Made by a program: the position numbers and the translations under genes. DNA of 64,000 nucleotides. Source: Hymenobacter ginkgonis (lineage in GTDB: Bacteria; Bacteroidota; Bacteroidia; Cytophagales; Hymenobacteraceae). How positions within the stretch are numbered: the stretch's first letter is position 1; the number at the start of each line of letters is the position of its first letter. Under the pieces are notes generated by a model, which was not told the origin of the DNA, searched no databases, and saw nothing but the letters and a program-made list of their open reading frames with translations. Below are positions 33,417 through 42,578 of the stretch, piece by piece. The stretch lies in the NCBI RefSeq assembly GCF_009755225.1, contig NZ_WQKZ01000001.1, positions 372,001 through 436,000 of the forward strand, given 5' to 3'.

Positions 33417-36400
33417 ATGCTAATCGAAGGCAAGGAACACGGAATACAAAGCAAATTGAATAGGCCGCTGGATAAGGAACCAGCCACGCTTCCGAGTATT
33501 GTTCAGTTGTTTGAGGCTCAGGTGGTAGCGCAGCCGCAGGCCGTAGCCATAGTGCAAGGCGAAGAACAGCTGACCTACGAGCAGCTCAACGCCCGCGCCA
33601 ACCAACTAGCGCACTACTTACGTAGCCAGGGCTTGGCAGCCGAAACGCTGGTGCCCGTGTGCCTACCCCGCACCCCGCAGCTGCTAGTGGCCCTACTCGG
33701 TATTCTCAAAGCCGGTGCCGCCTACGTACCCTTGGCGGCCAGCTATCCGCCCGCCCGCCTGCGTTACTTGCTGCTAGATACCCAGGCCCGCGTAGTCATC
33801 AGCAGCCAAGACACGGCCGCTGCGCTGGCGGGTGCTGGCGTAGCGCAGCTGCAACTAGTGGAGCTAGACGGGCCAGCGGCTGCCCTAATCAGCCAGCAGC
33901 CTACCCACAACCCGGCCGTGAGCGTAACGGCCCGGCACCTGGCTTACGTGCTTTATACCTCGGGCTCGACGGGGCAGCCCAAAGGCGTGCTGGTGGAGCA
34001 CGGCAACGTGGTGAGCTTGGTGCACGAGGTTGACTACGTAGCCCTCACGCCCGAGACGGTGGTACTGGCTACCGGGTCCCCGGCCTTCGACGCGACTACT
34101 TTCGAATACTGGGGGCCGCTGCTGAACGGCGGGCAGCTGGTGCTCGCCGGCGAGCACCAGCTCCTGAACAGCCAGTGGCTGGCCGAAGAGATTCAGCGCC
34201 GGCAGGTGACGACCATGTGGTTTACCGCGAGCTGGTGCAACCAGCTGATTGATACGGCGCCGGCGGTATTTCGAGGGCTGCGTACGGTGCTGGTGGGCGG
34301 CGAAGCCCTGTCGCCGCCCCACATGCAGCGCCTGCAACGGGCTTATCCGGCGCTAGAAATCATCAACGGGTACGGGCCTACCGAGAATACGACTTTCTCG
34401 CTCACGCACCGGCTGACGGCCGCCGACCTCACCGGTGCCCCTATCCCCCTTGGGCGGCCGCTGCCCCACCGCTATGCCTACGTGCTCGACGCCGCCCAAC
34501 AGCCGGTAGCGCCCGGTGCGGAGGGTGAAATTTACGTTGGTGGCGCGGGGGTAGCGCGTGGCTACCTGGGGCAGGAGGCGCTGACGCAGGCCACCTTTGG
34601 CCCCGACCTGCTAAGCCCCACGGCAGGTGCCCGCTGGTACCGCACCGGCGACCGGGGCCGCTGGCGGCCCGATGGCCTCCTGGAGTACCTAGGGCGGCGC
34701 GATGAGCAGGTCAAGCTGCGCGGTTTCCGCATCGAGCTAGCCGAAATTGAGGCGGCGCTCAACGCGCTGGCGCCTGTGAGCAGCAGCTGCGTGGTGGCCC
34801 GCCAGGAGGGTAACACTACCAACCGGCTGGTGAGCTACTACGTGCCAGATGGGGGGGTAGTAAAAGCAAAAGAACGAGAACTGTATTATCGCCAAATAGC
34901 TAGTTGGAAGGAACTCTACGAAACAGAATATGCCAAAACCGAGGGTACTGATGCGGTAGACCAGGAATTTAACATTATCGGCTGGAACGACAGCTTTACG
35001 GGCGAGCCCATTCCGGCTGCGCAAATGCAGGCGTGGCTACACGACATTACCGCGGTCATCCTGGCCGAGCGGCCCGAGTACGTGCTGGAAATTGGCTGCG
35101 GTACGGGTCTGATTTACTATCAATTGGCTGGCAAAGTCAAGAAGTACATCGGCACCGATTTTTCGCGCTCCTGCATCAATCAAATCGCGCATACCATTAG
35201 CCAGGGCCGCCGCGACTACGGCCCCACCGAGCTGCTGGTAGGTGCGGCGCATGAATTAGCCTTGCGCGAAGGGGAGCCGGTAGATACCATCATTCTAAAC
35301 TCCATTATTCAGTATTTTCCTGGGGAAGATTACCTGACCAGCGTCATCGAAAAAGGCCTTGCGCTGCTGAATGGCCAGGGGCGTCTCATCATCGGCGACG
35401 TGCGCGACAACCGGTTGCTACCCCTATTCAAAGGGCGCTTGCAGGCTCCTAAGCTGGCTGATTCGCTAACGGCCAAGGAGTTTGATTGGGCCGTGGAGCA
35501 GGAGGTGCTGAAGGAAGAAGAACTGTGCTTTTCGCCGGAATACTTCTACCGGCTTCAGGCGCGCTACCCGCAGATTACGCACGTTGAGATTCAGTGGAAG
35601 CAAGGCGACTATATCAATGAGTTGACGTTGTACCGCTACACGGTGCTACTACACGTAGGCGAGAAGACCGAATTAGTCGTGCCGGCCTGGCAAAAATGGT
35701 CGAAAGCCCTTGCTAACAAAGACTTTATAGCACAGCTAGTGCAGGGCCAGCCTACCGTGGCGCTGCAAGATGTACCCAATCCGCGCCTGCGGGAGGAGCG
35801 CCGCCTGGCCTTGGCCTTGCAAGACAAGTCGGATAAGCCGCTGGCCGCCGTTTTGGATACCTTAGAAGGTACCGATGCGGACAGTGCGGCGGCGGAAGAG
35901 GTGCTGCGGGTAGCGCTGGAGCAAGGATACCACTGCCGGCTATTTCTGGATGAAGACCCCTTGCTGGTGAACGTGCTGCTAGAACGGCAGCCCACGACGA
36001 GCTTTATCCAGCAGATTTACAGCGAGAAAGAACTGAGCAACCGCCCAGCAACCAACATCTCCCTGTTTGCCGATATTAGCGCGCTGCTGCAAAAAGAGCT
36101 GCGCACGTTGCTCAAGCAGCGCCTACCCGAGTACATGGTGCCCACCGAGTTTATTGCGCTCAGCCATTTGCCCCTAACTGGCAACGGCAAAGTAGACCGC
36201 CGGTTTCTGAGCCAGCGCGAAGACCGGGGGGTAGCAACTAAATTCAACTACGAAGCACCGCGCAACGAGGCCGAGCGGCAGCTGGCTACCATCTGGCAAG
36301 AACTGCTGGGGGTAGAGCAAGTAGGTATTCACGATAACTTTTTCGAGCTGGGCGGGCATTCCTTGCTGGCTACGCGGGTGGTGTCGGCGGTGCGCAAGGG

Positions 36401-39400
36401 GCTAGCCGTGGAGATGGTCATTAAGGACCTATTTGTGCACCCGACTATTGCCGAGCTGGCCGAACACCTGCCGGCCCAGGCCAAGGGCGAGGCCCTGCCG
36501 ACGCTGAGCCGGCAGCCGCTCCCCGAGCGCATTCCCTTGTCTTTCAGCCAGGAGCGCCTGTGGTTCATTGACCAGCTAGAGGGCAGCGTGCAGTACCACG
36601 TGCCCGTGGTGCTGCGGCTGAAGGGCCAGGTAAATCGCCCGGCGCTGGCAGCGGCGCTGCGCACAATTCTGCAGCGCCACGAAGTGCTGCGGACGGTGCT
36701 GCGCGCGCACGATGGCCAGGCTTACCAGCAGGTGCTACCCCACGACGACTGGCAACTCGGGGTTCTGGATGGCTGCGTGTACATCGCTGACCCCGAAGCC
36801 GTGCAGCTGCAAGTACAGCAGTTGATTACGCAGCCCTTCGACTTGTCGCGCGACCCCATGCTCCGGGCTACCCTGCTGAAGCTAGCAGAGCAGGAGCACT
36901 TGCTCGTGATTACCCTGCACCACATTGCCTCGGATGGCTGGTCGTTGTCCATCCTGTTCCGCGAGCTGGTGGCGCTTTACGAAGCGCACACCGAAGGCCG
37001 CGCGGTGCACCTCGCGCCCCTACCGGTGCAGTACGCCGACTTCGCCGTGTGGCAGCGCCAGCACCTGCGTGGCCCCCGGCTAGCGCAACAGCTTGCCTAC
37101 TGGAAAGAAAAGCTGCACGGGGTAGCCCACCTTCAGCTCCCTACCGATTATCCGCGGCCGGCCGTGCAAAGCACCCAGGGCGCCAGTGCGGGCTTTCGGC
37201 TAAACAAAGAGCTGATTGACAAGCTGCAAGTGCTCAGCCAACAGCAGGGCGTTACCTTGTTTATGACCTTGCTGGCCACCTTCAAAAGCTTGCTCTACCG
37301 CTACAGCGGCCAGCCCGATATATGCGTGGGCAGCGCCATTGCCGGCCGCCAACAGCACGAAATAGAAGACCTGATTGGCTTCTTCGTCAATACGCTGGCG
37401 CTGCGCAGCCAGGTGCGGGGCGAGGCCAGCTTCACGGAGCTGCTGCAGCAAGTGCGGGCTACCACCCTGGAAGCGTACGAGCACCAGCAGGCCCCCTTCG
37501 AGAAAGTGGTGGACGCCGTGGTGAAGGAGCGGGACTTGAGCCGCAGCCCGTTGTTCCAGGTCTTGTTCGTGTTGCAAAACACGCCCGACATTCCCGACCT
37601 AAGTCTAGGTGAGGTGCAGGCCACGCGGGAAAGTTATGCGCACTCCACTGCTCAGTTTGACTTCACGTTTACCCTAACCGAGGATGAGCTTGGCCTGCAA
37701 GGCTTTGTAGAATACAGCACCGACCTCTACCAGGCGCCCACGGTAGCTCGCCTGATTGGCCATTTCACGGAGTTGCTGCATGCTGTGGTCAAGCAGCCGC
37801 AGCAAGCCATCGACGCCCTACCCCTCCTTACGCCGGCCGAGGAGCACCAGCTTCTAACCGAAATCAGCGTCGGCCCCCAACTGGCGGCGCCGACGAAGAC
37901 ATTTGTAACCCTGTTTGAGGAGCAGGCTGCCGCCCAGCCGCAGGCCCGGGCCGTGGTTTGTGGCCACGAAACCATGACCTACGGGCAGCTCAATGCCCAG
38001 GCCAACCAACTGGCGCACTACCTGCTAAGCCTGGGCCCACCGCCCCCGCTGGTGCCCGTGTGCTTACCCCGTACCCCGCAGCTGCTAGTTGCGCTGCTTG
38101 GTATTCTCAAAGCCGGTGCCGCCTACGTACCCCTCGACCCAGACTATCCGGCGGAGCGCCTGCGCTACATGCTCCAAGATGCTACCGCGCCACTGGCGCT
38201 TACCAGCCGCGCGCTCAGCACCCGGCTACAAGAGGTGGCTACGCCAGCGCTGCGGCTAGTAGAAATCGATGGGGCCGAAGCGGCGGCCATTGCCCAGCAG
38301 CCCACCACGAACCTGCCGCCGCAGAGCCGCCTCCAAGACTTGGCTTATGTCATCTACACGTCCGGCTCCACGGGCACGCCGAAGGGCGTCATGATTGAGC
38401 ACGGCAGCGCCGCTACCTTTATTCAGTGGTGCCAGCAGGAGTTTGCCGCTACACCGTTCGAAATAGTGTACGCGGGCACTTCGGTCTGCTTCGATTTGTC
38501 GATTTTCGAGATTTTCTACCCCCTCAGCGTAGGCAAGCCGTTGCGCCTGCTGGAGAATGGCCTGGAAATCGGGCAGTACGTCGCCCAAGACACGAATATC
38601 TTGCTCAACAGCGTCCCGAGCGTTATCAATAGCTTGCTGAAAGAAGGCATTGATAAAACCAACGTTACGGCCATCAACATGGCGGGCGAGCCCATTCCGT
38701 TGCAGGTGCAGCAAGGCCTGGACCCCGACAAAATGGAGGTGCGCAACCTGTATGGCCCTACCGAAGACACCACGTACAGCACCCTGTACCGCCTGCAAAA
38801 AGGAGTGCCGGCCTTAATCGGGAAGCCCATTGGCAACACCGTGGCTTACGTAATGAGCAAAGGCGGCCAGCTAAACCCCTTAGGCGTGGCCGGGGAAATT
38901 TGCCTAGGTGGCGACGGCCTGGCGCGGGGCTACCGCAACCGGCCCGAGCTGACAGCGGAAAAGTTTATCCCTAATCCTTTCAGCTCCGTGCCCGGCGCCC
39001 GCCTCTACCGCACCGGCGACCTGGGCCGCTGGTTGGCCGATGGCAACCTCGAATACCTGGGCCGCCTCGACGACCAGGTGAAAGTACGCGGCTACCGCAT
39101 CGAGCTGGGCGAAATCGAAAGCGTGCTGCAACAGTCGGCCTTGGTAAAGCATGCGGTAGTACTGGCCAAAGCCGACCAGGAAGGCACCCGGCGGCTGGTC
39201 GGCTACGTGGTGCCTACCGGCGCTTTCGACCGCGATGCGCTGGCTAATTACCTCCGAAACCGACTGCCCGAGTACATGGTGCCGCCCCTTTGGGTAGAGC
39301 TAACGGCTTTGCCGCTCACGCCCAATGGGAAGATTGACAAAAAAGCCCTGCCCGAACCCGAAGCCAGCCTCTTGCTCGGCAACGAGTACGTGGCACCCCG

Positions 39401-40382
39401 CACGGCAATAGAGCAGGCGCTGGCTACCATCTGGCAAGAAGTGCTGGGGGTAGGGAAGGCGGGCGTCAACGGCAATTTCTTTGAGTTGGGCGGCGACTCC
39501 ATCAGCACCATTCAGGTAGTAAGCCGGGCCCGGAAGGCTGGTTATTCCCTTCAGCCCAAGGACTTATTCACCCACCAGACCATTGCCAAGCTGGCGCAAG
39601 CCGTGGCGGCGCGGCAAGAAACTAGCACGGTGGATAAACCCACCGAAAAGCGGATAGTGAAGCTAAATGGCAAAGAGGGCTCTATGGTCGCCCTCCAAAA
39701 AGAAGGTGCTTATCCGCCGTTTTTCGCTATTCCCGGTTTTCTGCTCTACCGGCACCTGGCTGCGCACATGGGCCACAACCAGCCCTTCTACGGCTTCGAG
39801 CTGCCCGCCTACGAGCAGCTAGAAGAAGTAGCCGCCGAGTTTATTCACGAAATGAAGCAGGTGCAGCCCCACGGCCCTTATTTTCTGGGGGCTTTCTGCG
39901 GCGACTACCCCATCATCTTCGAGGTAGCGCAGCAACTGCTCGACCAAGGCGAAAAAGTGCCAGTTGTTGCCTTATTCGAAGCGTATCCACCGGTTGCTTT
40001 TCTCTCCAAAAAATCCTCCCAATATCTCAAGCAAAAGATAAGAATCTACCACGACCAAATACGAAAAAAAACCGTTTCGGAAACGGTGAAATTCATTGGC
40101 GAGGAAGCAGTTATTAAACTGAAGTTTATTGCTAGAAAGATTGCGGGTGTTGCAAATGAGCAGAAAGTAATCAGAGACTATCCGGGCAAAGTGGTGCTCT
40201 TCAAATCCAGTGTGCCTACCCCCGGCCTGATTGATGACCCACTAGGCGGCTGGTCCGAGCACGTAACGGGCGCCATAGAAGTGCTTACCGTTTCTGGCGA
40301 CCACATCACCATTTTCAAAGAGCCCGGGGTGCAAGAGCTTGCCAAAAAACTCAGTTCGGTCTTGGAAAAAGCAAGGAGCTAA
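33417..40382 (+). CDS. Two-module NRPS, A-[N-MT]-PCP-C-A-PCP-TE, predicted N-Me-Val-Ala
   Basis: A 2321-residue peptide synthetase. Module 1 has no condensation domain, so it loads: A1 has YTSGSTGQPKG (about 180), NGYGPTENTT (318), YRTGDRGRW (407) and LRGFRIELAEIE (432). A methyltransferase is inserted after that motif (VLEIGCGTGLIYY near 557), and the A10 lysine motif LTGNGKVDR follows at about 920. PCP1 has GGHSLL (980). The C domain has HHIASDGWS (about 1168). A2 has YTSGSTGTPKG (1646) and VRGYRIELGEIE (1888); PCP2 has GGDSIS (2026). The thioesterase has Cys2161, Glu2188 and His2296 where Ser, Asp and His are usual. Hand-aligned pocket residues are DAFWLGGTF-K (valine type) in A1 and DLFNNALTY-K (alanine type) in A2. 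No MbtH, PPTase or exporter gene is adjacent. Confidence 0.95.
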   Translation: MLIEGKEHGIQSKLNRPLDKEPATLPSIVQLFEAQVVAQPQAVAIVQGEEQLTYEQLNARANQLAHYLRSQGLAAETLVPVCLPRTPQLLVALLGILKAGAAYVPLAASYPPARLRYLLLDTQARVVISSQDTAAALAGAGVAQLQLVELDGPAAALISQQPTHNPAVSVTARHLAYVLYTSGSTGQPKGVLVEHGNVVSLVHEVDYVALTPETVVLATGSPAFDATTFEYWGPLLNGGQLVLAGEHQLLNSQWLAEEIQRRQVTTMWFTASWCNQLIDTAPAVFRGLRTVLVGGEALSPPHMQRLQRAYPALEIINGYGPTENTTFSLTHRLTAADLTGAPIPLGRPLPHRYAYVLDAAQQPVAPGAEGEIYVGGAGVARGYLGQEALTQATFGPDLLSPTAGARWYRTGDRGRWRPDGLLEYLGRRDEQVKLRGFRIELAEIEAALNALAPVSSSCVVARQEGNTTNRLVSYYVPDGGVVKAKERELYYRQIASWKELYETEYAKTEGTDAVDQEFNIIGWNDSFTGEPIPAAQMQAWLHDITAVILAERPEYVLEIGCGTGLIYYQLAGKVKKYIGTDFSRSCINQIAHTISQGRRDYGPTELLVGAAHELALREGEPVDTIILNSIIQYFPGEDYLTSVIEKGLALLNGQGRLIIGDVRDNRLLPLFKGRLQAPKLADSLTAKEFDWAVEQEVLKEEELCFSPEYFYRLQARYPQITHVEIQWKQGDYINELTLYRYTVLLHVGEKTELVVPAWQKWSKALANKDFIAQLVQGQPTVALQDVPNPRLREERRLALALQDKSDKPLAAVLDTLEGTDADSAAAEEVLRVALEQGYHCRLFLDEDPLLVNVLLERQPTTSFIQQIYSEKELSNRPATNISLFADISALLQKELRTLLKQRLPEYMVPTEFIALSHLPLTGNGKVDRRFLSQREDRGVATKFNYEAPRNEAERQLATIWQELLGVEQVGIHDNFFELGGHSLLATRVVSAVRKGLAVEMVIKDLFVHPTIAELAEHLPAQAKGEALPTLSRQPLPERIPLSFSQERLWFIDQLEGSVQYHVPVVLRLKGQVNRPALAAALRTILQRHEVLRTVLRAHDGQAYQQVLPHDDWQLGVLDGCVYIADPEAVQLQVQQLITQPFDLSRDPMLRATLLKLAEQEHLLVITLHHIASDGWSLSILFRELVALYEAHTEGRAVHLAPLPVQYADFAVWQRQHLRGPRLAQQLAYWKEKLHGVAHLQLPTDYPRPAVQSTQGASAGFRLNKELIDKLQVLSQQQGVTLFMTLLATFKSLLYRYSGQPDICVGSAIAGRQQHEIEDLIGFFVNTLALRSQVRGEASFTELLQQVRATTLEAYEHQQAPFEKVVDAVVKERDLSRSPLFQVLFVLQNTPDIPDLSLGEVQATRESYAHSTAQFDFTFTLTEDELGLQGFVEYSTDLYQAPTVARLIGHFTELLHAVVKQPQQAIDALPLLTPAEEHQLLTEISVGPQLAAPTKTFVTLFEEQAAAQPQARAVVCGHETMTYGQLNAQANQLAHYLLSLGPPPPLVPVCLPRTPQLLVALLGILKAGAAYVPLDPDYPAERLRYMLQDATAPLALTSRALSTRLQEVATPALRLVEIDGAEAAAIAQQPTTNLPPQSRLQDLAYVIYTSGSTGTPKGVMIEHGSAATFIQWCQQEFAATPFEIVYAGTSVCFDLSIFEIFYPLSVGKPLRLLENGLEIGQYVAQDTNILLNSVPSVINSLLKEGIDKTNVTAINMAGEPIPLQVQQGLDPDKMEVRNLYGPTEDTTYSTLYRLQKGVPALIGKPIGNTVAYVMSKGGQLNPLGVAGEICLGGDGLARGYRNRPELTAEKFIPNPFSSVPGARLYRTGDLGRWLADGNLEYLGRLDDQVKVRGYRIELGEIESVLQQSALVKHAVVLAKADQEGTRRLVGYVVPTGAFDRDALANYLRNRLPEYMVPPLWVELTALPLTPNGKIDKKALPEPEASLLLGNEYVAPRTAIEQALATIWQEVLGVGKAGVNGNFFELGGDSISTIQVVSRARKAGYSLQPKDLFTHQTIAKLAQAVAARQETSTVDKPTEKRIVKLNGKEGSMVALQKEGAYPPFFAIPGFLLYRHLAAHMGHNQPFYGFELPAYEQLEEVAAEFIHEMKQVQPHGPYFLGAFCGDYPIIFEVAQQLLDQGEKVPVVALFEAYPPVAFLSKKSSQYLKQKIRIYHDQIRKKTVSETVKFIGEEAVIKLKFIARKIAGVANEQKVIRDYPGKVVLFKSSVPTPGLIDDPLGGWSEHVTGAIEVLTVSGDHITIFKEPGVQELAKKLSSVLEKARS

Positions 40383-40384
40383 TA

Positions 40385-40467
40385 AGGAGTTACTACCGCG
40401 GGGTCGGGCTTTATAAACGGAAGTAGTACTTCTATTTATAAAGCCCGACCCCGCGGTAGTAACTCCT
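40385..40467. terminator. Perfect 33-base inverted repeat between convergent genes
   Basis: Arms 40385-40417 and 40435-40467 are exactly complementary, with a 17-base spacer that is itself nearly palindromic. The left arm starts AGGAGTTACTACCGCGGGG and ends TTTATAAA. It begins three bases after the NRPS stop and ends 17 bases before the end of the peptidase gene, so it can end transcription from both sides. Its sequence is unrelated to the GAACGTC repeat family. Confidence 0.85.
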
Positions 40468-40483
40468 AAATTATAGGCGAAAA

Positions 40484-41845
40484 TTACCGCCCCACCACCG
40501 GCAGTACCGGGGCGCTCTCGTGCCCTTGCGCATCGATGCTGGCCACACCAAAAATGTAGTTGTCCTTGCTGATGCCTAAGTCGGCGGTAGTGCCGCTAAC
40601 TGGGAAGCGCTGCTGCCACTGCGGGGCGCTGGTTTCGCGCACGAGCACCACGTAGCCCGAAGGGGTAGGGCCGCCCTGCGGCGCCTGCCAGCGCAGCTCG
40701 GTGCGGTTGGTGAGCTTGGCGGTGAGGACTTCGACCTTGAGGGGAGCGGCGGGCGCCAGGGCCAGGCTGGCGAGGGTAGCCAGGTTTACTTGGGCGGTGT
40801 GGCGCAGGTAGCGATAGTCCACAAACTCGGGTTTGTCGCCGTACACAAGGCCGTTTTCGGTGCGCAGGTCCTGGTGCTGGTGGTTGAAGTTTTCGTTGGT
40901 TTCGGTGAAGCGCACGGCCGCGTAGCCCTGCTGGTTGAAGGGCGTGTGGTCGCCACCGCGCAAAAAGCGGTCGGGCCGGTACTCCACGAGCACCGAGTAG
41001 CCGCCCTCGTTCACGTACTGGCGGGCGGCCGTTTGAGCGTAGCGGGCGAGCTGGCGGCTGGGTGCGTCGTTTTCGGAGCTCAACTGGCGGCGAATGCGCG
41101 CCTGCTCGGGCGTTTCGGTGGCTGGCACGCCCTCGCTAAATACGCGCAGGTGCAGCGTATCCGTGATTTCGGGGTCGTAGCCGTGCGAGTTGCCCACAAT
41201 GTCGTTGTTGAGCATCGCCACCACGTTCCAGCCCTCGCGCTTGGCGCGCAAGGCCAGGTGGCCCGAGCCGAGCAGGCCCTGCTCTTCGCCTTGCACGGCC
41301 ACGAGCTTAATGGTGCACGGAAATTTCTGGCCGGCCAGCACGCGGGCTACTTCCATTACGGCGGCCACGCCCGAGGCATCGTCGTTGGCGCCGGGCGCGT
41401 CGGCGGTGCGGTTCATCACGTCGGTCACGCGCGAGTCGAGGTGGCCGCTCATAATAAGCACCCGCTTATCGCTGGGGTCGGTGCCGGGAATGGTAGCCAA
41501 CACGTTGGCCATTGGCGTGAGCTTATCCACGCGCTTGCCGTCGGGCTTCATCAGGAAGGTATCCATCTCAACCAGCATCCTACCCCCTCCGGCCTTGCTG
41601 TACTTCTTAAACTCATCAAACACGTACTGGCGCGCCGCCCCGATGCCCCGGGTTTTGCTCTTCGTGTCGCTCAGGGTGTGGCGGGTGCCGTAGCTCACCA
41701 TTTTGCGCACGTCGGCTTCGAGGTTTTTAGTCGAAACCTCACTTACCCAGCGCTGAATGGTCGGGTCGGGGGTAGCCTGCGGGGCCGAAGGTTGGGCCAG
41801 CGCAGCGAAGGGCAGCAGGCCAGGAAGAAGGCGTAGAATTTTCAT
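40484..41845 (-). CDS. Secreted M28-family peptidase with C-terminal FnIII-like domain
   Basis: A 453-residue zinc aminopeptidase with signal peptide (ILRLLPGLLPFAALAQ; start taken at 41845). Di-zinc site motifs in order are MSGHLDSRVTDV, GANDDASGVAAVMEVARV, AVQGEEQGLLGSGHLA, NNDIVGNSHG and RGGDHTPFNQQGYAAVRF. The last 85 residues form a fibronectin-III-like domain (LTNRTELRWQAP; GYVVLVRET; NYIFGVASIDAQGHES). It is convergent with the NRPS, and there is no evidence that they act together. It belongs to a different M28 subgroup from the 9352 gene. Confidence 0.94.
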   Translation of the reverse strand: MKILRLLPGLLPFAALAQPSAPQATPDPTIQRWVSEVSTKNLEADVRKMVSYGTRHTLSDTKSKTRGIGAARQYVFDEFKKYSKAGGGRMLVEMDTFLMKPDGKRVDKLTPMANVLATIPGTDPSDKRVLIMSGHLDSRVTDVMNRTADAPGANDDASGVAAVMEVARVLAGQKFPCTIKLVAVQGEEQGLLGSGHLALRAKREGWNVVAMLNNDIVGNSHGYDPEITDTLHLRVFSEGVPATETPEQARIRRQLSSENDAPSRQLARYAQTAARQYVNEGGYSVLVEYRPDRFLRGGDHTPFNQQGYAAVRFTETNENFNHQHQDLRTENGLVYGDKPEFVDYRYLRHTAQVNLATLASLALAPAAPLKVEVLTAKLTNRTELRWQAPQGGPTPSGYVVLVRETSAPQWQQRFPVSGTTADLGISKDNYIFGVASIDAQGHESAPVLPVVGR

Positions 41846-41941
41846 AAGTAATCGCAAGAAACGACAAACGCCGCCAGTCAGCCAAGACTGGCGGCGCGCA
41901 AGTGGGTAGCGGCCGAAGGCAAGCAGCAGCTTTAGCAGGCT

Positions 41942-42397
41942 TCAGGCCCCAAACTGCCGCAGGTGGTGGTCGAGGTGCTTCCAGGTAATCTCGCCAAACT
42001 CCTGCGCCGACAAATGGCCGAACAACGGGTGCTCGATGCCGCCAGCGGGGTAGCTCGCGGGGTTCAGCAGGCGGATGAGGGTGGCGTGGTCGGTGGCAAA
42101 GCTGATAGGCGGTGTCATCCGCGCCTTGGCATCTAGCTCGGGCAGCGTTTTCATATTGCGCTTGAACTCCGTGAGCTGCGTTACAAAAAACCACTTCAGC
42201 GCTGGCTTCAAAAAAAATGGTACGCGGAAGGAAGTTAAAGGCTTCTCGCCGCGGCTCACCCGCAGCTGGTCGGCGCAGTGCACTAGCATCTGGCCCACCG
42301 TCATGGTGCCCCAGCGGCGCTGCGTGTCGGGCATTAAAGTAAAAAAGCGGCTGATGAGCGCGGCGTTGGCCTGAGGTTCTAGGAAGTTGGCAGCCAT
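41942..42397 (-). CDS. DUF1569 / DinB-like four-helix protein
   Basis: A 151-residue cytoplasmic protein. The start at 42397 (MAANFLEPQANAALISRF) drops an unlikely 34-residue extension. The DinB-like helices with potential metal ligands are seen in VGQMLVHCADQLRVSRG (His), and near the end GHLSAQEFGEITWKHLDHHLRQF (His residues in the family pattern HxxHHxxQ). DUF1569 members are mostly uncharacterised; some DinB relatives are thiol-dependent transferases. It lies downstream of YebC with a terminator between. Confidence 0.88.
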   Translation of the reverse strand: MAANFLEPQANAALISRFFTLMPDTQRRWGTMTVGQMLVHCADQLRVSRGEKPLTSFRVPFFLKPALKWFFVTQLTEFKRNMKTLPELDAKARMTPPISFATDHATLIRLLNPASYPAGGIEHPLFGHLSAQEFGEITWKHLDHHLRQFGA

Positions 42398-42501
42398 GAG
42401 CTTACGGGCTGGTAAGAAAGAAAAACAGCCAGCGAATATAAACCCGATAGCTTCGGAGAACTGCCTACCCCCGGCTAGCCAGGCTAGGCCTGCTCGCAAC
42501 G

Positions 42502-42539
42502 CTAAACGCCACTCGCAGAGAGATGCGAGTGGCGTTTAG
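42502..42539. terminator. Hairpin terminator downstream of the YebC gene
   Basis: CTAAACGCCACTCGCA pairs perfectly with TGCGAGTGGCGTTTAG around a 6-base loop (GAGAGA). It sits between the YebC stop (42579) and the DUF1569 start. No long T-run is present, so strength is uncertain. Confidence 0.7.
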
Positions 42540-42578
42540 GTTGCCAACACGACCGCTAAGAGTCCGCAATACGGAGCG

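Noticed and set aside
40790..41836. 348-codon frame antisense to the M28 peptidase
   Set aside because: The minus-strand gene has all zinc ligands and a signal peptide; the antisense product is Val/His/Gly-rich with no motif.
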